A stretch of 64,000 bases of DNA from Salinicola peritrichatus (GTDB lineage Bacteria; Pseudomonadota; Gammaproteobacteria; Pseudomonadales; Halomonadaceae), in contig NZ_PZJU01000006.1 of NCBI RefSeq assembly GCF_003206715.1, positions 124,001 through 188,000 on the forward strand. Direction: 5' to 3'. Both the position numbers and the translations under genes were made by a program. Shown one piece after another: positions 47,656 to 57,279 of the stretch. The notes beneath the pieces were generated by a model. The model was given only the letters and a program-made list of their open reading frames with translations, was not told where the DNA came from and did no database searches. Position 1 is the first letter of the stretch. The number at the start of each line of letters is the position of its first letter.

Positions 47656-48549
47656 TCATCCTGATGCAAGCGACAGCAGCGATTCGGCTATCGGCATTCG
47701 GCTATCCAGTGACATCATGACACTCAATGCAGTTACCACCACGATCGAGATACCGAAGACCTTGCGAGCCCAGGCTTGATCATTGGTGGTTCGGAAGCCT
47801 CTGAGCGTAATACTGAGCCAGTAACCGCCCACGGCAACGGCAACGATGGCGTAGGCCCATCCGGTATAGCCGGCAACCGATAGCATGACCGAGGCGATCA
47901 CGAACAGCACCGTGTAGATCACGATATGTCGCTTGGCCACCGCGATGCCGTGCTTCACCGGTAGAACGGGTATCGATGCCGAGGCGTAGTCGTCGAAGCG
48001 AAAGATGGCAATCGCATAGGAGTGCGGCATCTGCCACATGCTGAAAATGATCAGCAATAGCAGGGCACCCAGATCGAACGTGCCCGTCACCGCACAGTAT
48101 CCGATCACCGGTGGCGATGCGCCGGATAAACTTCCGATCAGCGTGCTGTAGACCGAGTGACGCTTGAGATAGAGACTATAAGCGCCAACGTAGATAGCGA
48201 AACCAAATGCCGCGAATCCGGTAGCCAACGGCGTCGTCATCCACGCCAGCAGGCCAAAACCGACGATACCCAGCAAGCACCCGAACAGCAGGGCGATCGG
48301 AATCGAAATCTCGCCGGTCACCATGGCTCGAGACTGAGTGCGTGCCATATGGCCGTCGATATCGCGATCGATAATGTTATTGAAAACACAGCCGGACGCG
48401 ACGACCAACGAGGTGCCCAGTACCACTGCCAGAAATAACCACGGTTCGAAACGGCCACCGGCGGCCAGGAAATAGCCGCCGATGACTGTGACGAGATTGC
48501 CGAAGATAATACCGGGCTTGGTCAACGAACTGTAAGCCTTGTATGTCAC
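47656..48549 (-). CDS. cyoE: Protoheme IX farnesyltransferase (heme O synthase)
   Basis: A 297-residue polytopic prenyltransferase of the UbiA superfamily that converts heme B to heme O for the bo3 oxidase. It has the first Asp-rich motif [18 protein letters not shown] and the second region in [19 protein letters not shown]. It starts [18 protein letters not shown], as usual. The start is a GTG at 48549. Last gene of the leftward cyoABCDE operon, 7 nt after cyoD. Confidence 0.95.
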   Translation of the reverse strand: MTYKAYSSLTKPGIIFGNLVTVIGGYFLAAGGRFEPWLFLAVVLGTSLVVASGCVFNNIIDRDIDGHMARTQSRAMVTGEISIPIALLFGCLLGIVGFGLLAWMTTPLATGFAAFGFAIYVGAYSLYLKRHSVYSTLIGSLSGASPPVIGYCAVTGTFDLGALLLLIIFSMWQMPHSYAIAIFRFDDYASASIPVLPVKHGIAVAKRHIVIYTVLFVIASVMLSVAGYTGWAYAIVAVAVGGYWLSITLRGFRTTNDQAWARKVFGISIVVVTALSVMMSLDSRMPIAESLLSLASG

Positions 48550-48556
48550 TTGGCTA

Positions 48557-48886
48557 TCACATCAAATTCAGACGGAGGTGGTGCATGATCCATAGTGATC
48601 CCCCGACAATCAGTCCTATGATCACCGCCGTAAATACAAAAAATCCACCAGATTCACGACCCTGCTGAGTTCTAAATTCGAGATGCATGAAAAGAATTAA
48701 CTGCACCAGGACCTGAACTACCGCCGTGACAATCACCGTAATGGCAGTTGCCAGGATACTGAATTTCCCCAGCATGACTACGCCAAAAGCCGCCAGCGTT
48801 AGCGCAATCGATAGAATCAATCCAACAGTATAAGATTTATGGCTACCGTGGCTGGTGCCATCGTGAGAAGTGTGACTATCGTTCAT
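48557..48886 (-). CDS. cyoD: Cytochrome o ubiquinol oxidase subunit IV
   Basis: A 109-residue subunit with three membrane helices and a His-rich start ([22 protein letters not shown]). The segment [12 protein letters not shown] is characteristic of the CyoD/COX4-like family. It assists CuB/assembly stability of subunit I. Its start lies 1 nt after the cyoC stop. Confidence 0.93.
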   Translation of the reverse strand: MNDSHTSHDGTSHGSHKSYTVGLILSIALTLAAFGVVMLGKFSILATAITVIVTAVVQVLVQLILFMHLEFRTQQGRESGGFFVFTAVIIGLIVGGSLWIMHHLRLNLM

Positions 48887-48887
48887 G

Positions 48888-49505
48888 TCACATCGCTCCT
48901 ATCAGGTAGACGAAGGAGAAGACGCAGATCCAGACAATGTCCAGGAAATGCCAGAACAGGCTCAGGCACAGCATTCGGGGTTTGGTCACACTGTCCAGCC
49001 CGCGTTTGGATATCTGGAAGAACATGATCGCGATCCAGATCAGGCCAAAGGTCACGTGCAGACCATGGGTCCCCACCAGGGTGAAGAAGGCTGACAGGAA
49101 GGCGCTACGGTCCGGACCGTAGCCTTCGGCGATGAGGTTATGGAATTCGTACACCTCCATCGCGACGAAGCCAAAGCCCAGCAGGAACGTTACCGCCAAC
49201 CACTTGAGGACGGCGCCGCGGTCGCCAGCATTCTGCGCCAAGACCGCCAGACCGAAGGTGAAACTACTGATCAACAGCAGAAAGGTTTCGACCAGCACGA
49301 AAGGTAGCTCGAAGATCTCCTGCGAGGTCGGACCACCCGCAGTGGCGTTGGCCAGCACCCCAAAAGTGGCGAACAGCGTCCCGAAGATCACCAGATCGCT
49401 CATCAGGTAGATCCAGAACCCGAAGATCTTCATTGCGCCTGCGTCGTGGTGCTCATGCCCGTCGTGGGCATGAGCGTCATGTTGCTTGATTGTGTCGGTT
49501 GCCAT
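48888..49505 (-). CDS. cyoC: Cytochrome o ubiquinol oxidase subunit III
   Basis: A 205-residue heme-copper oxidase subunit III with five membrane helices. It has [35 protein letters not shown] and [14 protein letters not shown]. The His-rich N-terminus is [13 protein letters not shown]. It lies 2 nt after the cyoB stop. Confidence 0.95.
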   Translation of the reverse strand: MATDTIKQHDAHAHDGHEHHDAGAMKIFGFWIYLMSDLVIFGTLFATFGVLANATAGGPTSQEIFELPFVLVETFLLLISSFTFGLAVLAQNAGDRGAVLKWLAVTFLLGFGFVAMEVYEFHNLIAEGYGPDRSAFLSAFFTLVGTHGLHVTFGLIWIAIMFFQISKRGLDSVTKPRMLCLSLFWHFLDIVWICVFSFVYLIGAM

Positions 49506-49507
49506 GA

Positions 49508-51490
49508 TTAAGCCTGTATCTCCAACCGTTTGTGGTATTCACGTTCGGTCTTTTCGACCTCCGCGGCGCTGACGTGGTAGTCGGTATCGTTATTGAAGAT
49601 ACGGAACATGAACGTCACGAACATGCCGATGGCCCCCAGACCCGCCAGCCACCAGATGTGCCAGATCAACGCAAAGCCGAACAACAAGGCAAACAGCGAC
49701 AGGATCGGGCCTTCCGCCGTGTTCCTGGGCATGTGAATGTCCTCGAACTTGGTCGCCAGCTCGCGCTTGAAGCCACCCGGCTGCTGCTTCATCTCCCAGT
49801 AGCTATCGATGGACGCGACATCTGGCAGGTAAGCGAAGTTGTAGTTCGGGGGCGGAGAGGAGGTAGACCACTCCAGCGTACGCCCATCCCACGGATCGCC
49901 TGTCAGATCACGGTTCTTCTCGCGATCGCGAATACTGACGACAAGCTGGATCACGATGCAGGCAATGCCGCAGGCGATGATCACGGCGCCAAACCAGGCC
50001 ACGATCATCAGCGGCTGCCACTCGGTCTGTTCGTAGGACTGCATCCGGCGCATGGCACCGAAGAAGCTCAGCGCATACAGCGGCATGAACGCGACGTAGA
50101 AGCCGATCAGCCAGCACCAGAAGGAGCGCTTGCCCCATTTTTCACTCAGCGTGAAGCCGAAGGCTTTCGGGAACCAGTACGTGAAGCCGGCCATCATCCC
50201 GAACACCACGCCGCCGATGATGACGTTATGGAAGTGAGCGATGACGAAGAGCGTGTTGTGTAGCACAAAGTTCGCCCCCGGCACGGCCAGCATGACACCG
50301 GTCATACCGCCCAGGGTAAAGGTGATGATGAAACCGATCGTCCAGAGTACCGGCGTCGTGAACTGGATGCGCCCGCGATACATGGTGAACAGCCAGTTGA
50401 AGATCTTCACGCCCGTGGGTATGGCGATGATCATCGTTGCAATGCCAAAGAAGGAATTTACATCAGCACCCGCGCCCATGGTGAAGAAGTGGTGCAGCCA
50501 GACGGTGAACGACAAAAATGCGATCACGACGGTGGCCCAGACCATGGTCTTGTAGCCGAACAGACGCTTCTTGGTAAAGGTCGCGATGACCTCGGAGAAG
50601 ACACCGAACGCCGGCAAGATCAAGATGTAGACTTCCGGGTGGCCCCAGGCCCAGATGAGGTTGACGTACATCATCTGGCTGCCGCCCATATCATTGGTGA
50701 AGAAGTGCATGCCCAGATAGCGATCCAGAGTCAGCAGGGCAATGGTCACGGTCAGGATCGGGAACGACAAAATGATCAGCACGTTGGTGCAGAGCGCCGT
50801 CCAGGTGAAGATCGGCATGCGAAACAGGGACATGCCCTTGGTGCGCATTTTCAGGATGGTGACGAAGAAGTTGATCCCCGTCAGCGTGGTCCCGATCCCC
50901 GATATCTGCAATGCCCAGATCCAATAGTCGACCCCAACGCCTGGACTGTATTTCAACTCCGATAGCGGCGCGTAGGCCAGCCAGCCGGTCTTGGCGAACT
51001 CGCCGATAACCAGAGACATGTTCACCAGAATCACGCCCACCGCGAACAGCCAGAAACTCAGGTTGTTCATGAACGGGAAGGCCACGTCGCGAGCGCCGAT
51101 CTGCAGCGGCACGACCAGATTCATCAAACCGATGACCATGGGCATGGCGACGAAGAAGATCATGATGACACCGTGGGCGGTGAAGATCTGATCGTAGTGT
51201 TCGGGAGGCAGATAGCCCTCGGCGCCACCGGCAGCAATGGCTTGCTGCGTTCGCATCATGATCGCATCGGCGAAGCCGCGAATCAGCATGACCAATGCCA
51301 CCAGGAAGTACATGACGCCGATTTTCTTGTGGTCAATCGACGTGATCCACTCGCTCCACAGGTAGCCCCATTTGCGATAGTAGGTAATGAGCCCGACGAT
51401 CAGGGCACCGACGATCCCGATGACCGCCGCCGTAACCATGATGATCGGCTCATGATAGGGAATCGAATCTAAACTGAGTTTTCCGAACAT
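49508..51490 (-). CDS. cyoB: Cytochrome o ubiquinol oxidase subunit I
   Basis: A 660-residue catalytic subunit of the bo3-type quinol oxidase. It has the low-spin heme/ubiquinone N-terminal region ([15 protein letters not shown]), [12 protein letters not shown], the CuB/cross-linked site [22 protein letters not shown], and the heme ligands in [15 protein letters not shown]. It reduces O2 to water and pumps protons at the inner membrane. The ATG at 51490 ([16 protein letters not shown]) matches relatives; upstream in-frame codons lie in the cyoA end. 4 nt after cyoA. Confidence 0.97.
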   Translation of the reverse strand: MFGKLSLDSIPYHEPIIMVTAAVIGIVGALIVGLITYYRKWGYLWSEWITSIDHKKIGVMYFLVALVMLIRGFADAIMMRTQQAIAAGGAEGYLPPEHYDQIFTAHGVIMIFFVAMPMVIGLMNLVVPLQIGARDVAFPFMNNLSFWLFAVGVILVNMSLVIGEFAKTGWLAYAPLSELKYSPGVGVDYWIWALQISGIGTTLTGINFFVTILKMRTKGMSLFRMPIFTWTALCTNVLIILSFPILTVTIALLTLDRYLGMHFFTNDMGGSQMMYVNLIWAWGHPEVYILILPAFGVFSEVIATFTKKRLFGYKTMVWATVVIAFLSFTVWLHHFFTMGAGADVNSFFGIATMIIAIPTGVKIFNWLFTMYRGRIQFTTPVLWTIGFIITFTLGGMTGVMLAVPGANFVLHNTLFVIAHFHNVIIGGVVFGMMAGFTYWFPKAFGFTLSEKWGKRSFWCWLIGFYVAFMPLYALSFFGAMRRMQSYEQTEWQPLMIVAWFGAVIIACGIACIVIQLVVSIRDREKNRDLTGDPWDGRTLEWSTSSPPPNYNFAYLPDVASIDSYWEMKQQPGGFKRELATKFEDIHMPRNTAEGPILSLFALLFGFALIWHIWWLAGLGAIGMFVTFMFRIFNNDTDYHVSAAEVEKTEREYHKRLEIQA

Positions 51491-51494
51491 GACG

Positions 51495-52421
51495 TTACTC
51501 CGCTGCCTGCGCACTCATGGGCATGGAAGGCTCCTGTGATTCATTATGCTCGCCATGGCTGTCTGAACCTTGGCCAGCTTTGTAGCTTCTAATCAGGTCG
51601 CCGTAGAAATCGGGCGATACCTGCGAGAAGTATTCAACGGGATTGGCGATCGAAGGTTCGGCCAGATCGTTGTAGTCATCCGGGAACGTCATGGTCTTGG
51701 GTGACTGTTTGACCTTGTCGACCCAGGCCTGGAAGTCGGCGTCCGAAGTGACATGGGCGTCGAACAGCATCTCGGAGAAACCTGCGCCGCTGTAGTGGGT
51801 CGAACGACCACGGAAGGTGCCGATTTCGTTACCCTCGAGGTAGACGTCGTTGTTCATGCCGGCCATGGCATAAATCTGGCTACCCAGGTTGGGGATCATG
51901 AACGAGTTCATGACGGTGCCGGAGGTGACGCGGAAATGAACCGGCGTATCGACTGGCATGGCCAATTCATTGACTGCCGCGATGCCCTGATCGGGATAGA
52001 TGAACAGCCATTTCCAGTCAAGCGCGATCGCATCGATGGTCAGGGTTTCATCTTCGCTGGCGATCGGCTTGTGCGGGTCGTAGGAGTGCGACGTCTGCCA
52101 GGTCAGAATGGCCAGGAAGAGAATGATGACGCAGGGGATCGCCCATACGAAGACTTCGATGATGTTCGAGTGTTCCCAGTTCGGCGTGTACTTGGCCGCG
52201 AGATTGGTTTCGCGGTATTTCCAGGCGAACAGGATGGTCATCACGATGACCGGAATAACCACGATCAGCATCAAGCCAAAGGCTGTAATGATCAGTGACT
52301 TCAGACCCTGGCCGATCTGGCCGGACGGATCCATCAGCGCTGAACCACAGCCGCTCAACAACAATGGCACGGTCAGCCACGTCATCACACTCAAATACTT
52401 GAGGGAGTTCCTTTTTCTCAT
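51495..52421 (-). CDS. cyoA: Cytochrome o ubiquinol oxidase subunit II (lipoprotein)
   Basis: A 308-residue subunit II: lipoprotein signal with lipobox LLLSGC, two membrane helices ([18 protein letters not shown] and [17 protein letters not shown]), and a periplasmic cupredoxin-like domain without a CuA site, as in quinol oxidases ([31 protein letters not shown]). First gene of cyoABCDE. The ATG at 52421 gives [11 protein letters not shown] before the signal core; the ribosome-binding site is weak. The C-terminus has a short Ser/His/Glu-rich tail. Confidence 0.95.
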   Translation of the reverse strand: MRKRNSLKYLSVMTWLTVPLLLSGCGSALMDPSGQIGQGLKSLIITAFGLMLIVVIPVIVMTILFAWKYRETNLAAKYTPNWEHSNIIEVFVWAIPCVIILFLAILTWQTSHSYDPHKPIASEDETLTIDAIALDWKWLFIYPDQGIAAVNELAMPVDTPVHFRVTSGTVMNSFMIPNLGSQIYAMAGMNNDVYLEGNEIGTFRGRSTHYSGAGFSEMLFDAHVTSDADFQAWVDKVKQSPKTMTFPDDYNDLAEPSIANPVEYFSQVSPDFYGDLIRSYKAGQGSDSHGEHNESQEPSMPMSAQAAE

Positions 52422-52835
52422 CTCACGACCCCAGTGGAGGAAAGCTTTTCGGCCCTGCAACATCGGCCAGCGGCCTGCATCATACGCCGCTCGCCAGGGC
52501 TGACAACTCTGATACGACGCCAATTGCGTGACGGGCGCCGGACGTCGCCAACGAAGTAGGGTTTTCGCGGGCGGCATTGTACCGAAAAAAACGCTTCCAA
52601 GCAGGCTAACGAAGGGAAAGACACCATCTATGTGGCGATTTGTCGCAGCGTGTCGCGCGGTCACGATGCACCAGCGTTATTCATCCTAGCTTGGCTGCGG
52701 CATAACGCGAGTTCCGATACCGGGACGTCGGTCAAACGGCGAAACTGCCTTTGAGAGTCATCTACAGGACATACCATGCGAGATATCCACGGGGATGAGC
52801 GAAAACGCTCCCAAGCATAGAGATTCATTGTTGCG

Positions 52836-52851
52836 CATAATATATATTATG
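52836..52851. promoter_or_regulatory. 16-bp AT-rich palindrome, candidate operator upstream of zur
   Basis: CATAATATATATTATG is a perfect palindrome in the 549-bp gap between divergent cyoA and zur. For zur it overlaps the spacer between TTGCGC (52831-52836) and AAATAT (near 52854). It resembles the AT-rich core of Zur/Fur-type boxes, so Zur autoregulation is possible. It could equally control cyoA on the other strand. The rest of the gap shows no gene. Confidence 0.5.
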
Positions 52852-52970
52852 TTAAATATGCGATTTCAAGATCGTTCCTGACCATGTCATGCCAGCCCGG
52901 TTCTGTTTGGTGGCCCTGATCCGAGCAAGTGCGTAGAATAATTGGTCCCCCATCGGTTTCAGGAATTTCG

Positions 52971-53414
52971 ATGCTCGATTCGGATGCCCTGCTCAAACAG
53001 GCAGACCAGCAATGTCAGGAACGTGGCGTTCGCTTCACACCCATTCGCCGGCGTGTGTTGGAGATGATTTCCAGCACGCCTGGTGGGCTCAAGGCGTACG
53101 ATCTGCTCGATAGACTCTCCGACGAGCATGCCGCAGCCAGACCGCCCACGGTCTATCGGGCGCTGGACTTCCTGATCGAGCAAGGACTGGTTCATCGCAT
53201 CGAGTCGCTCAATGCTTATATTGCCTGTCCGTGTCCCGAGCATGTCCACCGGTTCCAGTTGCTGATCTGCCGCCACTGCGGTCGCGTCGAAGAACTGCAC
53301 CTGGAAGCCGTCGAGGAGCTGCTGTCGCGCACAGCACGTGAACGCGGATTCACGATACAGCGCCAGACCATCGAACTCTTGGGCGCCTGCGACGCCTGTC
53401 TAGAGCAATCCTGA
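52971..53414 (+). CDS. zur: Zinc uptake regulator Zur (Fur family)
   Basis: A 147-residue Fur-family repressor. By comparison with remembered E. coli Zur, it keeps FTPIRRRVLEMI, AYDLLDRLSDEHAAARPPTVY, RALDFLIEQGLVHRIESLNAY and the structural zinc knuckles ICRHCGRVEEL and GACDACLE. These fit Zur better than Fur or PerR. It represses zinc-uptake and zinc-sparing genes when zinc is sufficient. ATG 52971 with AGGA upstream. It lies 35 nt before hisI in the same direction. Confidence 0.9.
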   Translation: MLDSDALLKQADQQCQERGVRFTPIRRRVLEMISSTPGGLKAYDLLDRLSDEHAAARPPTVYRALDFLIEQGLVHRIESLNAYIACPCPEHVHRFQLLICRHCGRVEELHLEAVEELLSRTARERGFTIQRQTIELLGACDACLEQS

Positions 53415-53449
53415 ATCTCCTGTTTCGATTGCCGTTTGCGGAAAATGCC

Positions 53450-53893
53450 ATGTCCCATCTTTTTCACGATCTCGAACGCTCGCCGGCAGGCTCAAAGGTC
53501 GCCCTCGACGATCTTCTGGCCGCCGCCAAGTGGAACGACGACGGCCTGCTTCCCGCCATCGCGCAACAGCACGACAGCGGCGAAGTGCTGATGATGGCTT
53601 GGATGAACCGAGAGGCACTGCAGGAAACACTCGCCACCGGCCGCGTGTGCTATTGGTCGCGCTCACGCCAGACCTTCTGGCGCAAAGGTGAAACCTCCGG
53701 GCAGCAGCAACATCTGATCGAAGCCCGCTTCGACTGTGATGGCGATACGCTCTTGCTGAAGGTCGATCAGTCCGGTCCGGCATGCCATACCGGTCGTCGC
53801 CACTGTTTCTATCTCCGACTGACGTCGACGCTGGGAGAAATCGACAGCGAACCGCTGATTTCTCCGGATACGCTCTATGGCGGGAAGCGCTGA
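53450..53893 (+). CDS. hisI: Phosphoribosyl-AMP cyclohydrolase HisI
   Basis: A 147-residue enzyme of step 3 of histidine synthesis. It has [54 protein letters not shown], and the metal region [20 protein letters not shown] and RRHCFY. The three zinc-ligand cysteines and the Asp triplet are all present. HisE is not attached or adjacent. Position behind zur suggests possible zinc-linked regulation. The ATG at 53450 gives MSHLFHDL; a TTG at 53429 would add 7 residues. Confidence 0.93.
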   Translation: MSHLFHDLERSPAGSKVALDDLLAAAKWNDDGLLPAIAQQHDSGEVLMMAWMNREALQETLATGRVCYWSRSRQTFWRKGETSGQQQHLIEARFDCDGDTLLLKVDQSGPACHTGRRHCFYLRLTSTLGEIDSEPLISPDTLYGGKR

Positions 53894-53901
53894 GACCGAC
53901 C

Positions 53902-54177
53902 ATGCTTGCCAGGATAGCCACTTGGCTGTTTACCGGACTGATCCAGCTTTACCGATACGGCATCAGCCCCCTGCTCGGCCCGCGCTGCCGTTTTTGGCCA
54001 ACCTGCTCCAGCTATGCGCTCGAAGCGATCCGGCTGCACGGACCCTGGCGTGGTGCCTGGTTGGCCGCGTGCCGGATTCTCAAATGTCACCCCTGGCATC
54101 CGGGCGGTGTCGATCCCGTTCCTGAATCGCCGCACGCAAGCTGCCGTTGTCGAAAACCTCGGCGCAGGCAGGATTGA
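53902..54177 (+). CDS. yidD: Membrane protein insertion efficiency factor YidD
   Basis: A 91-residue YidD protein with the signature [20 protein letters not shown], then SYALEAI and the conserved [15 protein letters not shown]. It is a small membrane-associated protein that helps YidC/Sec insertion. It is usually encoded in rpmH-rnpA-yidD-yidC; here it is 8 nt behind hisI, which is unusual. The C-terminal tail is rich in Cys and Arg ([12 protein letters not shown]). Confidence 0.92.
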   Translation: MLARIATWLFTGLIQLYRYGISPLLGPRCRFWPTCSSYALEAIRLHGPWRGAWLAACRILKCHPWHPGGVDPVPESPHASCRCRKPRRRQD

Positions 54178-54203
54178 AGCATCGTTGGCGTGAAATCGAT
54201 GAG

Positions 54204-54632
54204 TCAGTGCAAAGGCTGATGTTCCCGAGCCTCGCGAGCGATGGCGTAAATGCGCTCGATCATGGCATGCAGGCCATTGCTGCGGGTCGGCGACAGATGC
54301 TTGTCGAGGCCGAGCTGGGCGAGAAACGCCGGTTCGCTATCGAGAATTTCCTGAGGCTCGCGGTCATTGTAGATGCGCAGCAGAATCGCGATCAGGCCAC
54401 GAACGATCGCGGCGTCCGAAGTGGCGTGGAACTGCAGCCGCCCTGTCTCTTGCGTGGGCCGCAGCCAGACATTGGACTGACAGCCTTCGATCTTGTAATC
54501 GGCCACCTTGTCGGCATCGGGGTATTCCGGCAACTGGCGTCCCATATCGATGATGTACTGGTAGCGATCCATCCAGTTATCGAACATAGAAAATTCATCG
54601 AGTAGTTCGGCTTGGGCCTGTGCGGTGCTCAT
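54204..54632 (-). CDS. sufE: Cysteine desulfuration protein SufE
   Basis: A 142-residue SufE-family sulfur acceptor. The active Cys is in DYKIEGCQSNVWLRP, preceded by DRYQYIIDMGRQLPEYP. It accepts persulfide sulfur from a cysteine desulfurase (SufS or CsdA) for Fe-S cluster assembly. ATG 54632 with GGAG upstream. No desulfurase gene is adjacent; it is convergent with yidD. NfuA, another Fe-S factor, lies 3 kb away. Confidence 0.93.
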   Translation of the reverse strand: MSTAQAQAELLDEFSMFDNWMDRYQYIIDMGRQLPEYPDADKVADYKIEGCQSNVWLRPTQETGRLQFHATSDAAIVRGLIAILLRIYNDREPQEILDSEPAFLAQLGLDKHLSPTRSNGLHAMIERIYAIAREAREHQPLH

Positions 54633-54704
54633 GTTGTCTCCTATTTGGTGTCGCTTCATTATAAAGCCTGTCGTCAATCACCCCCATAGCGATGGTTTTG
54701 CTGA

Positions 54705-54737
54705 TTACGTACATATATTTACGTATTATCTTACGTA
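54705..54737. promoter_or_regulatory. Three TTACGTA repeats upstream of the kfrA-like gene
   Basis: TTACGTA occurs at 54705-54711, 54719-54725 and 54731-54737 (start-to-start 14 and 12 bp), within an AT-rich stretch; the third is the palindrome ATTACGTAAT shifted by one. A -10-like TATTAT (54724-54729) overlaps the second copy. The array would suit cooperative autorepression by the encoded DNA-binding coiled-coil protein. Confidence 0.55.
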
Positions 54738-54813
54738 ATGGCCTATGCTGATCGTCAGGAGCCGCCTGAAAAAGAAACCGCGGCCATATTCAGCAGCGCA
54801 AGGGAACTTCCAC

Positions 54814-55785
54814 ATGGCACGTAATGGGATTCGTTACGACGATGTCTGCCGCGCTATCGATACTTTAAGACAGCGCGGAGAAGCCGTCAGCGTTCAAAAG
54901 GTACGCGAACTTCTCGGTACCGGCAGCTATACCACCATCAGCGATCATCTGCGTGAATGGCGTCTGCGTCAGGATGGCGACTCCGTCCAGGCGATTCCGC
55001 GCAACCTGGAGCGCCCCGAAGCGCTCGAGGGCTGGATCGCCGATATCTGGGACAAGGCCCAGCAAGCCGCCTACGAAAAGCTGGCCATCTATCGCCAACA
55101 AGCGGACGATCAGATCCGCGAGGCCGACGAGTCACGCCATCGGGCTCAGCGCCAGTGCGAGGATGCCGAACAGCGCCTCGAAGCCTTGAACGAACACATG
55201 TTGCGCGTTCAGGAAAGACTGGAGGCCAAGACCACGGAAGCCGCCCATCTGCAGGCAGAGCTGCAGTCATTCAAGTCCAGCCAGGCCCAACAGCAGAAGC
55301 GCGTCGCTCAACTCGAACAGACCTGTCAGCGCCATCAGCAGAGCCTCGAACAGGCCGAGAAGCAGCACCGCGAGGCCATGGCCAAGCAGCAGCAGGCTCA
55401 TCAGGCCAAGCTGGCACAGGAAGAGAAACGTCACGAGTCGGCCGAATCGCGCCTGATGGAACTGCTGGACGACGCCCGTCAGGAACGTCTGAAGCAGGAA
55501 AAACAGTACGAGCAGCGTCTGAGCTCCCTGGACCAACGCTGCGAGCGGTTGCAGTTGGATCTCTCCGAGCAACGCCGCCAATACGGCCAGCTGCAGGAGT
55601 CCCAGCGTGCCGACAAGATTCACATGGAGAAGCTCGAAAGCGAAAAACGGGTCAGCGACGATCGCTTGCGTGCCATCCAGCAGGAAAAACAGCGTCTGGA
55701 AGCCGAGTTGAAGAACCTCCGCGCTGCCAATCGTGAACTGCATGACCGGCTGTCACGCGCCGCCCTGCCCCCGACCGCCGTCTAG
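54814..55785 (+). CDS. KfrA-like DNA-binding coiled-coil protein
   Basis: A 323-residue protein. The N-terminal KfrA-type helix-turn-helix domain (about 1-60) contains GIRYDDVCRAIDTLRQRGEA and GTGSYTTISDHLREWR. From about residue 95 to 310 it is continuous coiled coil rich in Gln, Glu, Arg and Leu. KfrA is known from IncP/IncU plasmids as an autorepressor and partition accessory; chromosomal copies are of unknown function, possibly nucleoid structuring. ATG 54814 follows AAGGGA. Its TAG stop is formed by the TA of an inserted mobile repeat plus the next G. Confidence 0.85.
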   Translation: MARNGIRYDDVCRAIDTLRQRGEAVSVQKVRELLGTGSYTTISDHLREWRLRQDGDSVQAIPRNLERPEALEGWIADIWDKAQQAAYEKLAIYRQQADDQIREADESRHRAQRQCEDAEQRLEALNEHMLRVQERLEAKTTEAAHLQAELQSFKSSQAQQQKRVAQLEQTCQRHQQSLEQAEKQHREAMAKQQQAHQAKLAQEEKRHESAESRLMELLDDARQERLKQEKQYEQRLSSLDQRCERLQLDLSEQRRQYGQLQESQRADKIHMEKLESEKRVSDDRLRAIQQEKQRLEAELKNLRAANRELHDRLSRAALPPTAV

Positions 55786-56052
55786 GGGCTGTTGACGTTC
55801 CATGCACGGCCGCGCCGGCGCCAGTTTTTGTGCGGGGCAAGGCGTGAGGAGCGTGATTTGGTCGTTCCAAATCAACGACGAATAACGCAGCACCGTGCGA
55901 AAACTGGCCCGGCCCTTCGGGTTGCGCGGCAAATGGCGCCATGCGGCGTTGCGGGATTGGAAAAGGGAACCACCCTTCCCTGCATCCCGCGCCTGGCCTG
56001 GCACCATTTGGCGCAGCAACGCGGTTCGCGCCGAAACGTCAACAGCCCCTAG
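55782..56052. mobile_element. 271-bp inverted-repeat element (MITE-like)
   Basis: Perfect 18-bp terminal inverted repeats: CTAGGGGCTGTTGACGTT (55782-55799) and AACGTCAACAGCCCCTAG (56035-56052). TA occurs at both outer ends, consistent with a TA target duplication. There is no coding capacity. The interior has further hairpins (TTTGGTCGTTCCAAA; AGTTTT...AAAACT; GGCCC-TTCG-GGTT; AGGGAACCACCCTTCCCT). A 55-bp hairpin at 1457-1511 shares both ends. The terminal GGGGCTGTTG type is reminiscent of IS5-family ends, so a trans-mobilised derivative is likely. Confidence 0.8.
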
Positions 56053-56065
56053 GCAGCAACCGTAG

Positions 56066-57076
56066 TTAGCGACCCTGACCGGACGGCGGCAACAGGCCGA
56101 CTTCCTCGTAGTAGCGTCGCGCCCCCGCGTGCAGGGGCGCCGTCAGGCCCGACTCGATCATATGCTGCGGCGAAAGCGTGGACAGCGAAGGATGAGCGCG
56201 GCGAAACGTATCGAAACGTTCGAACACGGCCTTGACCAGATCGTAGACCGTCTGCTCATCGACATCGGCGCGCGTCATCAAGGTGGCACGAACGCCGAAA
56301 GTCGTCGTGTCGAACGGGGTATTGGCGTACGTGCCTCCGGGAATGACCGTGACGCTGTAATACGGGTCCCGCTCTAGCAGAGCGTCGACGTCCGGCCCGG
56401 TAACATTCACCAGATGCGCCCCGCAACGGCGGGTTGCATCCTCGATCGCCTGCGAGGGATGACCCACGACATAAAAGAACGCGTCCAGGCGATCGTTGCA
56501 CATGACCCGCGTCATGTCCTCGGGCTTTAGCTCGCCGGCCAGGGCGAAAATGTCTTCCGTCTCCCCCCGCATGTCCAGCAACGCGTCGAGCGTGGCGCGA
56601 TGCCCCGAACCGGGGTTGCCGACGTTCACCCGTTTACCGATCATGTCATCGAATTGCTGAATTCCGGGTGATTTCGCGACCACGGTAAAGGCCTCGGCGT
56701 GCAGCGAGAACACGGCTCGCAGCTCTGGGTCGGGGCCGCTGTCGTAGAAAGCATCGCGACCGTGTAGCGCGGCATATTGAATATCGGACTGGACGATACC
56801 GAAATCGAGATCTCCATTACGCACGCCATTGGCGTTGTAGAGAGAGCCGCCAGTCGGTATGGCTTCGCACTCGAAACCGGTCGCTTGACGATACAGTTCG
56901 CAGATCTCGCGACCGACCGGCAGGTAGACTCCGGTGACACCTCCCGTTCCCAGCGTGACCGGCTGCGACGTCTCTGCCCTACCCGGCATGGCTGGTAGCA
57001 TCAGGAAGATCACTATCAGACTGACACAACGGCGCCGAATTTTCGCGTTCACCTGTATCCCCTGCGTAGTGGCCAT
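56066..57076 (-). CDS. TAXI-family TRAP transporter solute-binding protein
   Basis: A 336-residue periplasmic binding protein with a signal peptide (MLPAMPGRAE...). It has the TAXI signature TLGTGGVTGVYLPVGREICE, PTGGSLYNANGVRNGDLDFG, VQSDIQYAALHG, and GKRVNVGNPGSGHRATLDAL. TAXI proteins deliver substrates (glutamate/2-oxoglutarate types are known) to fused TRAP membrane subunits. No membrane subunit is encoded next to it, so it is an orphan here. The gene is convergent with the kfrA-like gene across the mobile element. Confidence 0.9.
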   Translation of the reverse strand: MATTQGIQVNAKIRRRCVSLIVIFLMLPAMPGRAETSQPVTLGTGGVTGVYLPVGREICELYRQATGFECEAIPTGGSLYNANGVRNGDLDFGIVQSDIQYAALHGRDAFYDSGPDPELRAVFSLHAEAFTVVAKSPGIQQFDDMIGKRVNVGNPGSGHRATLDALLDMRGETEDIFALAGELKPEDMTRVMCNDRLDAFFYVVGHPSQAIEDATRRCGAHLVNVTGPDVDALLERDPYYSVTVIPGGTYANTPFDTTTFGVRATLMTRADVDEQTVYDLVKAVFERFDTFRRAHPSLSTLSPQHMIESGLTAPLHAGARRYYEEVGLLPPSGQGR

Positions 57077-57213
57077 GACTCGGGTACTACCGTGACTATC
57101 GGCCGTTGTCGGTCAAGCTGAAGCGCTGACGCCTCTGGCCTCGCCCATACAAGCAATGCCTCGCGCCACGTGAGCGCAACCGTTACCGGTTATGGAGATG
57201 ACAGCAAATAAAA

Positions 57214-57237
57214 AGGAGCGCTCGTGGGAGCGCTCCT
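57214..57237 (-). terminator. Intrinsic terminator of nfuA
   Basis: AGGAGCGCTC / GAGCGCTCCT is a perfect 10-bp stem with a 4-nt loop. Read on the minus strand it is followed by TTTTTATTTG, a proper U-tract, 43 nt after the nfuA stop. Confidence 0.9.
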
Positions 57238-57279
57238 CGGGATACGATAGCCGGCAAGGCCGAAGGAGAGTCGAATCAA

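Noticed and set aside
51495-52664. Extended cyoA start adding 81 residues
   Set aside because: The extension precedes the lipoprotein signal peptide and would abolish it; ATG 52421 gives the normal length.
53450-53893. HisI as a zinc-independent Zur-regulated paralogue
   Set aside because: All three cysteines of the canonical zinc site are present, so only the regulatory link remains as a hypothesis.
54705-54737. TTACGTA repeats as a CRISPR array or replication iterons
   Set aside because: Only three 7-bp units with 5-7 bp between them; no spacers, leader, cas genes or rep gene. Operator is the better reading.
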